Shown: in pieces, positions 54,986 to 64,000 of the stretch
Layout: each line of letters starts with the position of its first letter
Numbering within the stretch: the first letter of the stretch is position 1
DNA from: Muricea muricata
Taxonomy: Eukaryota; Cnidaria; Anthozoa; Malacalcyonacea; Plexauridae
Length of the DNA stretch: 64,000 nucleotides
Direction of reading: 5' to 3'
Assembly: GCA_963855995.1 (NCBI GenBank)
Contig: OY979716.1
Span: 46,457,213-46,521,212 of the forward strand
Notes under the pieces: generated by a model
The model's input: the letters and a program-made list of their open reading frames with translations, nothing else
The model's database searches: none
Told to the model about the DNA's origin: nothing
Position numbers and translations under genes: made by a program

Positions 54986-55222
54986 ATGTTGTTTAACAGG
55001 TCACTAATATCATTATCGGCTGCCATATTTTTTGCACTAGATCCCAAGTACCGCTTAGCGGCAAGTATATTTTTTTCACTCGGTTTCAAGTACAGCGAGT
55101 ACTTAATAGAGAGAAAAGTGGAAGAGGAGGAGAAGGTGGAAGAAGAAGAAGAAGAAGATGTGGAAGAGTACGAGCCGGAAAGTGGGCATGAAATTTTATT
55201 ACCTTTGTTCAAATATTTGTAA
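54986..55222 (+). CDS. small protein with hydrophobic start and Glu-rich tail (78 aa)
   Basis: Start chosen at ATG 54986 (MLFNRSLISLSAAIFF), because the upstream part of the same frame only overlaps the membrane gene on the other strand. Two hydrophobic patches are followed by an acidic run of Glu and a short conserved-looking end. Function unknown. Confidence 0.6.
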   Translation: MLFNRSLISLSAAIFFALDPKYRLAASIFFSLGFKYSEYLIERKVEEEEKVEEEEEEDVEEYEPESGHEILLPLFKYL

Positions 55223-55224
55223 TT

Positions 55225-55253
55225 AAAATTTTAAACATCATGCTTAAAATTTT
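55225..55253. terminator. hairpin between convergent genes (10-bp stem)
   Basis: AAAATTTTAA, 9-base loop, TTAAAATTTT. It lies between the stops at 55222 (+) and 55263 (-). Confidence 0.65.
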
Positions 55254-55262
55254 TGTTGTGCG

Positions 55263-55736
55263 CTACCTAAGCAACGGAGTACCGTTTTTAATTTTTCCAA
55301 TGCAGTCATTTCCGACCATTTTTTTGTTCAAGTCACGGATGTACGGCTTCACAATTATACGCACAACGTGCGCTTCGACTAACCGACCTACATTATCTAA
55401 CTCATTGGCAAGAAACGTAAGCTTACGTTGTTTTTTACGCACTATAGCTTTATGGTGTTTCCAAAGGACAGGTAATAATTTATACCGAATTTCTTTATAC
55501 ACACCACGACGGTGCTCGGGTTTTTCAAAAATGAACGATTTTAATATTTGATGAATCATACTTGCGACTTTGTCTGTAGGATTTAATCCACATAAGTTAA
55601 ATATGTAAAATAATAATGCTTCCTGAAAATATTTAGATTCCCTATAATGACCGTCGATTTGGTACCATAAACAATTGTTAAAAAATTCCCTGCGTACTTT
55701 TTTGTATAGTTTAATGTTGTGTACTAATATGGACAT
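55263..55736 (-). CDS. hypothetical basic protein (157 aa)
   Basis: Intact, Lys/Arg-rich, with aromatic clusters (FFNNCLWYQIDGHY, YKLLPVLWKHHKA). It looks globular and helical. No family is recognised. One Cys lies in FFNNCLW and one in NLCGL, but no protease triad can be placed, so I do not call it the missing maturation protease. Confidence 0.65.
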   Translation of the reverse strand: MSILVHNIKLYKKVRREFFNNCLWYQIDGHYRESKYFQEALLFYIFNLCGLNPTDKVASMIHQILKSFIFEKPEHRRGVYKEIRYKLLPVLWKHHKAIVRKKQRKLTFLANELDNVGRLVEAHVVRIIVKPYIRDLNKKMVGNDCIGKIKNGTPLLR

Positions 55737-55777
55737 ATTTTTTTTTATTTTTTGCGAATAAAAAAAATAAGCTCGAT

Positions 55778-56033
55778 TTAATTTTTCGCTATCTCCAAAT
55801 TTGGATACAACGGCGGTGCCGTTGGATTTTCACGGATTTCACGGAGCGTCCTTTTCCGAATTAAATCTTCGCTAACGTCTTTTAATTTCGTCTGTTTTTG
55901 TTTCCTTTCCACAACGTTTCGCTGCAAATAACGCCTTTTTCTTCTGGGATTTACCTTTTAATTTTTTAATATCAGCAATAAGGTCGTCCTTTAAACGTAA
56001 GAGGTTTTCCTCTGTAGGTTGTGTAATGTTCAT
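55778..56033 (-). pseudogene. small hypothetical protein, one frameshift (about 85 codons)
   Basis: Begins MNITQPTEENLLRLKDDLI and continues Lys-rich. Near 55930 the other frame takes over (RNVVERKQKQTKLKDVSEDL) to a PTAPPLYPNLEIAKN end and TAA at 55778. The PPLYP word resembles late-domain motifs, though in so short a protein this may be chance. Its start is 23 bases from the polymerase stop. Confidence 0.5.
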
Positions 56034-56055
56034 TTATTTTTATTTGTTCATTTTT

Positions 56056-59000
56056 TTAAAATCCATAGGGTAGCGTGTCGAAATTATTTTGTACGACGCG
56101 TTTATCGTACCCTAACGAAAACGTTTTTGTTTGATCTTGATTAACGATCGTCTTTGTTTTGGTATCACGCGTAATTGCGTTTTTCTTTTCAATAACAACC
56201 GTTTTACTTGGATCGCGTATAATTTCTTCCATAACTTTGGCATTAATTTTTAAACCGTTCGCGTAATTCAACGTGAAACCTTTAACTTTACATTCAACGT
56301 CACCGTTACTTTTTTCGTAAGCGTATGATTTTGGGCCTGTACCTGTCCATTTTACGATATGCTTACCTTTGAGTTCGTCGGTTAATTCACCTAAACTATC
56401 TCCCGTCGGTATTGTATTCCCACCGGGCCGTTCAACGAACCAACACGAATCCGTATCGTATCCTAATACTTGGTCGCCGAGTTTGTCTAATACGACGTTT
56501 AACATTTCGCGGGCATGCGATGTCGTAAAAGCTGCCACGAAAATATGTGTGTTATTGTAATTGTCAACGAATTGGTTTTTGAGATTATATTGCATTTGGA
56601 CCATATCTTTTGTAAGAAACTGAACGTTAATGTCTTCGTTCGTATCGTTCAATAAGATTTTATAAAAGTCTTTTGGTCCTGTCACGTATTCCGTTTGCGT
56701 TTGATTAACGCGTTGACCAAATTTTCCCCATAAACTATTAAGACAAAGTTTTGCTATCTGTCGCATTCCTGCATTATATTTAATGTCACCTAATTCAATA
56801 CCTAAATTGTCTTTAACTTTTTTCTTAAAAACGTCTAAACCTTCTTTTGGTGGTTCCGACGATTCCATTTTAATACGCATAAATTCTTGAACATATTTTT
56901 GAAATAATGTATCTGTCGTTTCGTGGAAATGCCAAACTTCAAATATTTCAAGAATACGGTACCCTTTTTTCAGGGCAAGTGCAATTTCGTTGCTACACCA
57001 CGTTCCCGTAAACGCACGCTCATCATTAGTGTGATCGCATTTTTCTTGCTGTTGCGTTATCGCACACGTCCGGCACAATGGGAACAAAAGCTTATCTGAT
57101 TTTCCGCATTTTAATCGAACTGGAAGTACAGGATGGTATAAACCACGTGGTGATTCTATTTTACATTGAACGAACCCAAACCATTTTGGATCGTATTGTT
57201 TCCGGTTATAAATTTTCGTTGGATGTCCAACGGGATACGTTTTAAAAAAGTTAACGGTGGGATATAAACTTACGAAATCTACGTACCGTCCTTTTTCACC
57301 AGGTTTAAATCATACGTTAATTTTGTCACGTTCGTCCGACCCCCGAAAAATGCGTCACGTGGGTATAATGGCATCACGATATCAACGTTATTGGTTTTAC
57401 AATATTTTTTAAACGCGTTATCTTTTTGTATTTCGCATTCGTACACTTCTACTAAGTTGTACCCTAATCCTATAATTTTTGTATTTTTCATTGCAGTGGT
57501 TCGTTGAAATTCGGTCATATCGCGTTGGTTGATTGGATTAAGCCGATCTTCTGTATGATATTTTGGACATCCGTGCCAAAAACACCCTTGGAATTCGTAC
57601 ACCGTGTTCTTCGTTTTACAAAAACCGTCGACTTTACCTACGGTCGGAATAAAATGTTCACCGCCGTTCATCGCATGTTGAATGTATATGTTTTGTGTCT
57701 CGGATATATATTTTAACCATTGGATCGACATTTTACTACATGTATTTTTTGAAACGTCTTTAATAATACCAATCGTATTTTCAGGCATGTATTTTGACCT
57801 ATAGATTGACATACAAACCGAAGCTATAGTAATATATTGTAGCGGATCGATATTTCCAATTTTAAGAAAGTCGTCACGAAACATCATCATACTCCGTCGT
57901 AAAATATCGACATCAGAACGACAATAAGCTACTAATTCTTTTTAAAGTTAAACACGTAATTCTCAGCAACGCGTTCGTCGTACCATGTTAAAAATTTTGT
58001 ACGTTTCTCCGGTTTCATATGACCTGGGTCGTAATAATATTTTGGTGGGATTGACCCAACGTACGTTTGGTTTCCTGGCATATTAAACAAATGTGGAAAG
58101 TATCCTTTTTTCAGTTCTTTTAACCCAAACGTTTTTGGAAACGTTTCTAGCGCACCTTTTACAAAATTAATACTATCAATGAACCGTATATTGAATTCTT
58201 TTATAGTCATGTACATTATTTTCGTCCCGTTGTATATACAAAACGGTTTTATTGCATTATCGATGTAATATTTCAAAATGAACTGGGCATCAAAAGATTT
58301 GGCGTTGTGCGCAATAAACGTATACCCTTCGTGTCCGCCATTAAATTCAAATTCGCAAAACGATTCTATATTTCCAAACGTAAATTCGTCCCCGTTAAAA
58401 TCTTGTGCGTTCACGTAATTCACAACGTGTGTACCCGTATCCTGTTGCGTTTCCAGGTCATAAAACATGTATTTGGTTGTACGCGTTTTACAACACAAAC
58501 ACCAGTCTTTTTTAGGTCCGGTGCACGGTGTTCCACGCGTACACGGCCAAGTTCGTGCAGTTTGCAGCAGGCCTGTCGTCAGCCTGTTGTGGAATGTCGT
58601 CGTCAGGCCGCATCTCAGATGCGTTCGCGCGGCATGTTGCGGCCTGTCGTCACATGGCTGCTACAGTCTGTCGTCAGACCTGCTACAAACTGTTGCGACA
58701 GGACTGCAGCAGCGCTGTTGGAAACAGATCTGCTGCAGACCTGTTGCAACAGAACTGCAACAGTGCTGTTGTGGATAGAATTGCAGCAGGTTGTAGTGAA
58801 CAAGTTGTAACAGCTCTGTGAATAACAGACCTGCCGCATACTGCAATCTGCAGTTTCCTTTTTACACGAATTACTCATTATTAATTTACAAAGAACACTC
58901 GTTAGACCGTTTGGTCAGAATTTTAATTAATCTTTGTATCAAAACTTACAATGGTTTTAGCTATATTACAGGTAATAACTGCACTTATTATAGAGTCAAT

Positions 59001-62000
59001 ACTTTTTTGTACACGTATTTTCATACTTACAGTACACGAAGTGCTTTCGCATCCAGCGTTTAAGCTAATTGCCTTGATTCTTTTCTTCCTTTGTCTTGTG
59101 GTGATATATAACGGCTGTAATTTTGCCAATACGCAATTCCAGTGAGATCAAGGATGTCAAGGATACCACAAATATTCCTGTAGAGTTATACAGACTTGAA
59201 ATCATACACAAATATTAAGATTTGCAGTGTTTTAGGGCCAAACCATGCATTTCAATGATGCCTGTTTTCATAATTTATTCATAGAAAAGTATAATATAAA
59301 TAAAACTACAATTGACTAGGTTACGCCATAATTTGGTGTTATTTTTCAACAACATTTTACTTCAAAAGTATAATTTGAACTGCGGCCGGTCGTATTAAAA
59401 ATTAAGCGGTTGATAAGTCGGAAATATCGGACAAGTTTTTACTTTGCAAAAACCAACAAGCTAAATATATTTAGCCGGGAAGAACAATCATATATTAAAC
59501 CAAATATTTATTCCACAAAACCTAAAATTTTCAGATTTGACTTATCCACCGTTTAAGCATGTTTTCGTCTCGAAAACAACAGAAGCGTTGTTTTACACGA
59601 TGATTTTGCAATATCCACAAAGGGTATCATTTTATAAGCTAACCTAATTAGTGGCAAAAGGGAAACTTACCATGTTTTTTTTCAAAACTTTCCTCTTCAA
59701 AACTTCGAAAGAGAACCGCATTTCAAAATATAAAATGTTTGTCCCGTTGTTCCGTTTGTCTTGCTGTCGTGATAGCCAATCCGTTTGCATTTTAATACGT
59801 AGCAACAACCAATTGTTTGAGATTTCGTCCACTTTAAACAGATTAAATTTCGTATGAAAACTCTTGCCGTTGACAATCCTGTTGATACATCTATTAGTCA
59901 CCACACCATAGACGATCACAAAGTGCTGCAAATTTGTCAACCCAGACACGCTACAAAGTTTGTTCGAACGGATTTTCTTACATAACAACTCCGACGACAT
60001 CAATTTTTAGACAAATTGTTCGAGCAAGCATGATGTGGTTTGTTTCATTAAGCCTTTTCCAAGTTGCTCAAACATCTTACTATAAAATAGTAAGTACAAG
60101 CCAACTAGTTAAAACAAGCTTGTTGTCAACAAGCTTGCTACAATTTTACAAAAGAACAAGCTTGCTACAACTTGTACACAATTTGCTACAATCTTGTCAA
60201 GCGAAATCTTGTCAACAAGATGTGAGATTTTTACTATAGAGATATATCGCCAGCTTAACGCGATATGAAACAAGTCGCGTTTCGACTGACAGCAACAGAT
60301 CTGTCGCAGATGGTCATCAGCTTGTTCCGAGCTTTTTGACAACCGCTCAAAGCTAGTCTGTTTGAACAAGTCGGAACAGCTCTGATGATTTCATCGGATT
60401 TGCTGCAAGCTGTTATAACAGATCTGTTATTCCCTGTTTTCAACAGGATTGATCAGGGTCGTTTGATCAGCTTGCTGCAGGCCTGCAAGCGGCAATATGC
60501 GACAGGCCTGTTTCAACAGGTCTGTTACAGCCTGACGAAACGAACAGGCCTGCTACTTTATGTTAACAGCCTGCGCCAGCTCGGTAAAATCAACAGCTTG
60601 CAGCAGGTCTGTGATATTTCTGGCCGTGTACACGTACCGCCTTTGGTTTCTACGGGTAACATGTAACATTTGTGCGTTTTTGGGTCACAATAGAATTTAC
60701 AGTTATACACACACTGTAAGGTCGCTTAAAGTCCTTTTACATTTCAAACATTTCTGAACGAGTTCACAAACTACGTCAAGTTTTTTACCTTTAGAACGGT
60801 CCCTTAAATGTTCGCCGTAGCATTTTTGACCAAAAAATACCCGATTGCATTCGCCGCACGTAATTTTACCCCCGCTGTGGTGTTCAGTTTTAAAACATGC
60901 TAAACATTTTAAAGGACAACGGTGTTTATCGCGACATTTATAACTTTTTTTACACGTATGACAATAATAGTCTTTACCTAAAAATGCAGGCATCGATGTT
61001 ATAACATCATGATTTTTGTTTTTGTAAATATATATCATTTCAGTTGCATCGGGATTTGCAGTGTGTATAATGTCGTTGAAATAATCAGCATCGACGATAT
61101 TAATTTGAATACCGAGATGTTTTGCAAACGTGTCCACGTCCTCCAAAGTGTTACCGTGGCCTGAAATACCAACGCCAGCGTTTTCATGTAATTTTAAAGC
61201 CATTGTTTTTTGTAAACCCATAGACTTGTTAAATCCGTTCTTAATTTGAGATTTAGTCCACATACCTTTGTTCGAATTTGCGTGTGCCGTTACAATTGCA
61301 CGTGCAAGACAAAGCGTATCAGTATTTTTTATTGTGATAATACACCGTTTTTGTACCGTATTGTCTTTTGTAATTGTTAAACGACCTTTACCTCGTGGAA
61401 TTTTCGTTGACTGTACTTCGACGGCAACTTCGTTTAACGGTACTGCTTTGTATTCTACATACTCCAAAACTGCCTTTAAAAGGATATAAAAAAACTGCTC
61501 GTCGCCCGTGATTGTGATTAATTTCGTCGAAAACGGTTTCGTCCACGATGAATGCGACACGATAATACGTATTTTATCACCAGGTTTTAATTTACGGTCT
61601 TCAACCGTCAAATCTAATGCTTTTTTAAATACTGCAACGGGATCGACGCGACCGTATACGTAAATTTTATACGTATCGAAATACGTTGCAAATTTTGCAT
61701 TAGCATTCGAATACGTTTTAACGACATTAAACGCAGGTGGTTTCCTACGTTCAAATTTCCTGCGGAACCGACGACGAATGTGACCTATTTTCTTAGACCC
61801 GCGCCATCCTTTTTCTTCATTTAAATCGCGAAGTATTTCACGTCGTGCCCCCTCTGATTGTATTTCTTTGTCCCATTTTAAAAATTCAGCACGTTCGCGT
61901 TTCTTCGTTTCTTTAGCCGTTTTCTTTTCAACAGCTTTGTCGCGACGTTTTAATTCGCGGTCGGCCTCGCGGCCCCAATTTTCACGTTTTTTCCTATCTA

Positions 62001-62016
62001 TAAATTTAGGTGGCAT
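56056..62016 (-). pseudogene. polB: protein-primed type B DNA polymerase with OTU-like N-terminus
   Basis: N-terminal part (62016-60632): basic start, then DTLCLARAI (near 61300) and KNHDVITSM (near 61010), which look like the Cys and His regions of an OTU-type fold, then Cys/His fingers. After a nested element: exonuclease motifs YDLETQ, HNAKSFDAQF and YCRSDVDIL (near 57920); polymerase motif A YVDFVSLYP (about 57265), motif B KLCLNSLWGKFG (56740) and motif C YDTDS (56450). Frameshifts near 60700, 57950 and 57300 and the 2.1-kb insertion break it. Without the insertion the coding length is about 1,290 codons, usual for Polintons. It copies linear DNA from a protein primer. Confidence 0.93.
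58543..60627. mobile_element. nested repeat-rich element inside polB, 2.1 kb
   Basis: Ends ACGGCCAAG and, inverted, ACGGCCAGA; the 4-bp palindromic target GTAC is duplicated (58539-58542, 60628-60631). The polymerase frame matches up across it. Sub-terminal blocks at 58560-58850 and 60100-60610 are filled with short words such as CTGTTGCAACAG, GACCTGCTACAA and CAAGCTTGCTACAA. No transposase is seen; it is a non-autonomous element of unknown superfamily. Confidence 0.85.
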
Positions 62017-62021
62017 TTTAT

Positions 62022-62558
62022 TTATTTTAAAACCTTTAAGGTTTTAAAATTTTTTTGATTTTTTCTTACCAAGTCATATCCACCAACCTTACGTGTTCTC
62101 GGACGGTGCTCTTTTACCAACGCTTCGTAAACTTTCAATTGCAAGCTGGCATTGTCGCCGTTCAACAAAATACCGCCTATTTCCAATACGGCTTTGACGT
62201 CGCACGCTTTCTCTTCGTACTTCGAAACGTCTATTTCGCCGTCGACCTCGTAAAACTTTGCCGAAGGTTTTAATTTCGGATAGATGGTATTGTCGTCGTC
62301 CCCGTAAAATACCCTTTTAGTCAACGGGTGGCCCAAATGGTCTTCGCATTGTCTAACGATGTCCTTTAACGTTTTCGATGATTCTTCGTCCAGGACCAGC
62401 GACATAGAAACTGTTTTAAATTTTTTATCTTTTTTTACCCCAAACGAAAAACATTTGTTCGTCTTTACAAAAACTTGCTTGTCGTCGTTTGTCTTGATTG
62501 GAATTAGTTTCATTCCGGCGACGTTCAGTGACTTTTCGGTTTTGAATTGAATCGACAT
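62022..62558 (-). CDS. TIR-encoded protein, right copy (intact, 178 aa)
   Basis: MSIQFKTEKSLNVAGMKLIP, a KQVFVKTNKCFSFGVKKD stretch, and later DVKAVLEIGGILLNGDNASL followed by a basic end (RPRTRKVGGYDLVRK). The beta-rich pattern with regular charged and aromatic residues would suit an OB-fold single-stranded-DNA-binding protein, but I cannot identify a family, so this is a guess. It lies wholly in the TIR except its last dozen residues, hence two gene copies per element, a position that suggests early or high-level expression. Confidence 0.7.
   Translation of the reverse strand: MSIQFKTEKSLNVAGMKLIPIKTNDDKQVFVKTNKCFSFGVKKDKKFKTVSMSLVLDEESSKTLKDIVRQCEDHLGHPLTKRVFYGDDDNTIYPKLKPSAKFYEVDGEIDVSKYEEKACDVKAVLEIGGILLNGDNASLQLKVYEALVKEHRPRTRKVGGYDLVRKNQKNFKTLKVLK
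62024..62050. terminator. palindrome at the 3' end of the right TIR gene
   Basis: ATTTTAAAACCTT, one-base loop, AAGGTTTTAAAAT, a perfect 13-bp stem just outside the inner TIR edge. It overlaps the end of the TIR gene frame (62022) and lies 8 bases upstream of the polymerase start. Confidence 0.6.
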
Positions 62559-62628
62559 TGTTTTGCTTTATTTTGAAAATGAAAAAATTTTTTCTCGATT
62601 TTTTTTGATGGCATCTTGAAAATTCCTT

Positions 62629-62660
62629 GGGAAATTTGCCAAGGAATTTTTTATGACACC
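62629..62660. promoter_or_regulatory. palindrome upstream of the TIR gene (right copy)
   Basis: AAAATTCCTTGG, 8-base loop, CCAAGGAATTTT, the same structure as at 40768 with the loop inverted as expected. Confidence 0.6.
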
Positions 62661-62799
62661 ATCTTGGATTTTCATTTAAAATTACATGAAGTAACTGAAA
62701 AATAACTAATTTTAAAAACCATCGCTCAAAAGTGCGAACAATGGAAATTTGTCGCCTTCTGGCGTATGGGGTGACCTATAGTGCCCTACATATACTACT

Positions 62800-62954
62800 G
62801 CGGCGAAGATTAATAAACGACGCAACGATTTAAAACGGGAAGCGGCGAAGATTAATAAACGACGCAACGATTTAAAACGGGAAGCGGCGAAGATTAATAA
62901 ACGACGCAACGATTTAAAACGGGAAGCGGCGAAGATTAATAAACGACGCAACGC
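62800..62954. repeat. 42-bp tandem repeats in the right TIR, about 3.7 units
   Basis: Unit begins GCGGCGAAGATTAATAAACG; starts at 62800, 62842, 62884 and a partial at 62926. Confidence 0.95.
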
Positions 62955-63099
62955 AAACTAAATGCGACTCGTAGATTTAATGTACTCGTGTACGATTTAA
63001 AACAGCAACGCGCTGACGTAAACTCCAACTCGACGATGTGTTGATCGGCCCTAGGATAATTAAAACGAATTTTGTCCCCTCCCTAACTCCATAGAAAGT

Positions 63100-64000
63100 A
63101 CCCTACGGTTCCCTAGGACTCGGAAACCGTATCTACAGGTTAAAATCTCGTATATAGCGTATTTTCGCGTGTCTATAGCAACAGGCATTCCTAAAATACA
63201 TAGATATAGTAGGTCTAGATTGCTGACTCAAAGTATAATTACTATTGCGTAGGCGTGACCTGTATGATAAATCCAAGATGGCGCGGGAACCGGGCAAAAA
63301 ACTATAAGACTCTACAGGGAAATCCATGTTTTTCGCTATTTAAAACGTCTCGTTGCTTGGAATCGCCTCAAATCAACATTTTTTCCCAACAACTAGTTAT
63401 TGCGGAAGTTTTGAGCCCAATTTGTATAATTTATGTTGAATTCCTCGTGAAAATCTCGCTCGTGAAATGTGTTGTGAATTGGTCACTTGGTCAGTTCGAG
63501 ACATTTGTTGTCCAAAATATGTATTTTTGACCGGCTTTAGCCTCTTGGGTGTTATTGTGACCTACAGCTATCCTAAATCAAACATTTAAAAAACGATGGA
63601 GCAAGATGTTCGCGTGCAAATCGATTATTCGCTTGATTTGTGTGGTGTGTGATTTTCATTTACAATCATGTATATTGTAATGCAGTGTGTCACAGTGTGT
63701 CGATGAATCTATGGAGCAAGATGATTCATTTTTTGACGTTGCCAATTTGAAAATTATTCTAACGGTATTTGTGGTCACTTCATACAATGTCTTTCAGGCT
63801 TAATTAGGCTTAATTGGGTTAAATTTGTGTTGAGTGTGTGCAAACTACGCAGACTGAAAAGTTTTATTTTGCACATAAAAGATCCTTTTCACCAGAGAAT
63901 TTTGCGCAGAAATGTAGAAAACTTCTAGAGTCTAGTCAGGTGGTCTGGGTTCAGTTTAGTTGATGACCCTCAGACTCGGTAAATAAATTTATCATCATCA
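63100..64000. other. non-coding flank right of the Polinton
   Basis: No gene or element recognised. AGCAAGATG occurs twice (63601 and 63716). The sequence ends in an AT-rich ATCATCATCA run. Confidence 0.5.

Larger units (their letters stand above)
38068..63093. mobile_element. Polinton/Maverick virus-like element, 25.0 kb
   Basis: Both ends read TATGGAGTTAGGGAGGGG inward, and GAAAGT is repeated directly outside (38062-38067, 63094-63099), giving the 6-bp TSD typical of Polintons. TIRs of about 1.03 kb contain a gene. Inside are the hallmark PolB, rve integrase, packaging ATPase, double-jelly-roll capsid and penton-like genes. Genes are intronless and packed, often with a few bases between them. 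Three later insertions (38.3-40.6, 41.9-43.8 and 58.5-60.6 kb) add about 6.2 kb. Such elements are regarded as integrated relatives of adenovirus-like and virophage-like viruses. Confidence 0.97.
62061..63093. repeat. right terminal inverted repeat (1,033 bp)
   Basis: Uninterrupted version of the left TIR; carries the TIR gene, its upstream palindrome (62629-62660) and the 42-bp tandem repeats. Confidence 0.95.

Noticed and set aside
55263..55736. Idea that the 157-aa basic protein is the missing Polinton protease
   Set aside because: No His, Asp/Glu and Cys arrangement like that of adenain can be placed.
58467..58878. Several overlapping Cys/Gln-rich ORFs on both strands
   Set aside because: They read through the CTGCAACAG-type repeats of the nested element in polB.
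62712..62951. 79-residue minus-strand ORF with a perfect 14-residue repeat
   Set aside because: It is only the 42-bp TIR tandem repeat read as codons. No start context; the left TIR does not keep it.

Overview
The window is nuclear DNA from an invertebrate animal: AT-rich, with spliced genes, many broken reading frames and dense layers of transposable elements. The Harbinger Myb-like protein, a HECT ligase of the G2E3-like kind and a DUF6589-like gene recall families that are multi-copy in cnidarians, so a cnidarian (coral, anemone or hydroid) is my best guess. That is inference, not proof. I see no rRNA, tRNA or CRISPR.

Regions. (1) 1-5.3 kb: a CCAAT-containing repeat array, a 5'-truncated Ty3/gypsy copy with a 100-bp 3' LTR, and a broken integrase-core gene that also carries a 643-bp MITE. 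(2) 5.7-24.9 kb: a degraded multi-exon DUF6589-like gene. It is split by a complete 8.4-kb minus-strand Ty3/gypsy element (LTRs, 5-bp TSD CTATA), which itself contains a hAT-type MITE and a nearly intact two-gene PIF/Harbinger transposon. A second, older gypsy copy lies before the last exon-like ORF. (3) 25-36.6 kb: a broken RecQ-type helicase gene (minus), a THAP exon (plus) and a seven-exon HECT ubiquitin-ligase gene with a CUE domain (minus), whose HECT exon is split by a TTAA-site MITE. (4) 38,068-63,093: a Polinton/Maverick, that is, an integrated virus-like element, with a perfect 6-bp TSD (GAAAGT) and roughly 1-kb terminal inverted repeats. (5) 63.1-64 kb: flank with nothing recognised.

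The Polinton encodes a protein-primed type B DNA polymerase with an OTU-like N-terminal region, an integrase with a chromodomain, an A32/FtsK-like packaging ATPase, a double-jelly-roll major capsid protein, a penton-like minor capsid protein, a collagen-like fibre with phage-tail-fibre-type repeats, a GIY-YIG endonuclease joined to a C2H2 finger, a short protein with a Src-type acylation motif, and several small membrane proteins. A further gene lies inside the terminal repeats and so is present twice. I found no adenovirus-type protease. All four convergent gene pairs in the element have a hairpin between or at their stop codons, and short palindromes also follow the ATPase and the TIR gene, recalling the hairpin transcript ends of mimiviruses and virophages.

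This copy is dead or poorly sequenced. Most long genes carry single-base frameshifts, and three further insertions lie inside it: a fold-back structure in the left TIR, a 1.9-kb element in a small gene and a 2.1-kb element in the polymerase gene. Without them it would be about 18-19 kb, the usual Polinton size. The nesting gives a relative order: host-like genes first, then gypsy or Polinton, then MITEs and Harbinger.
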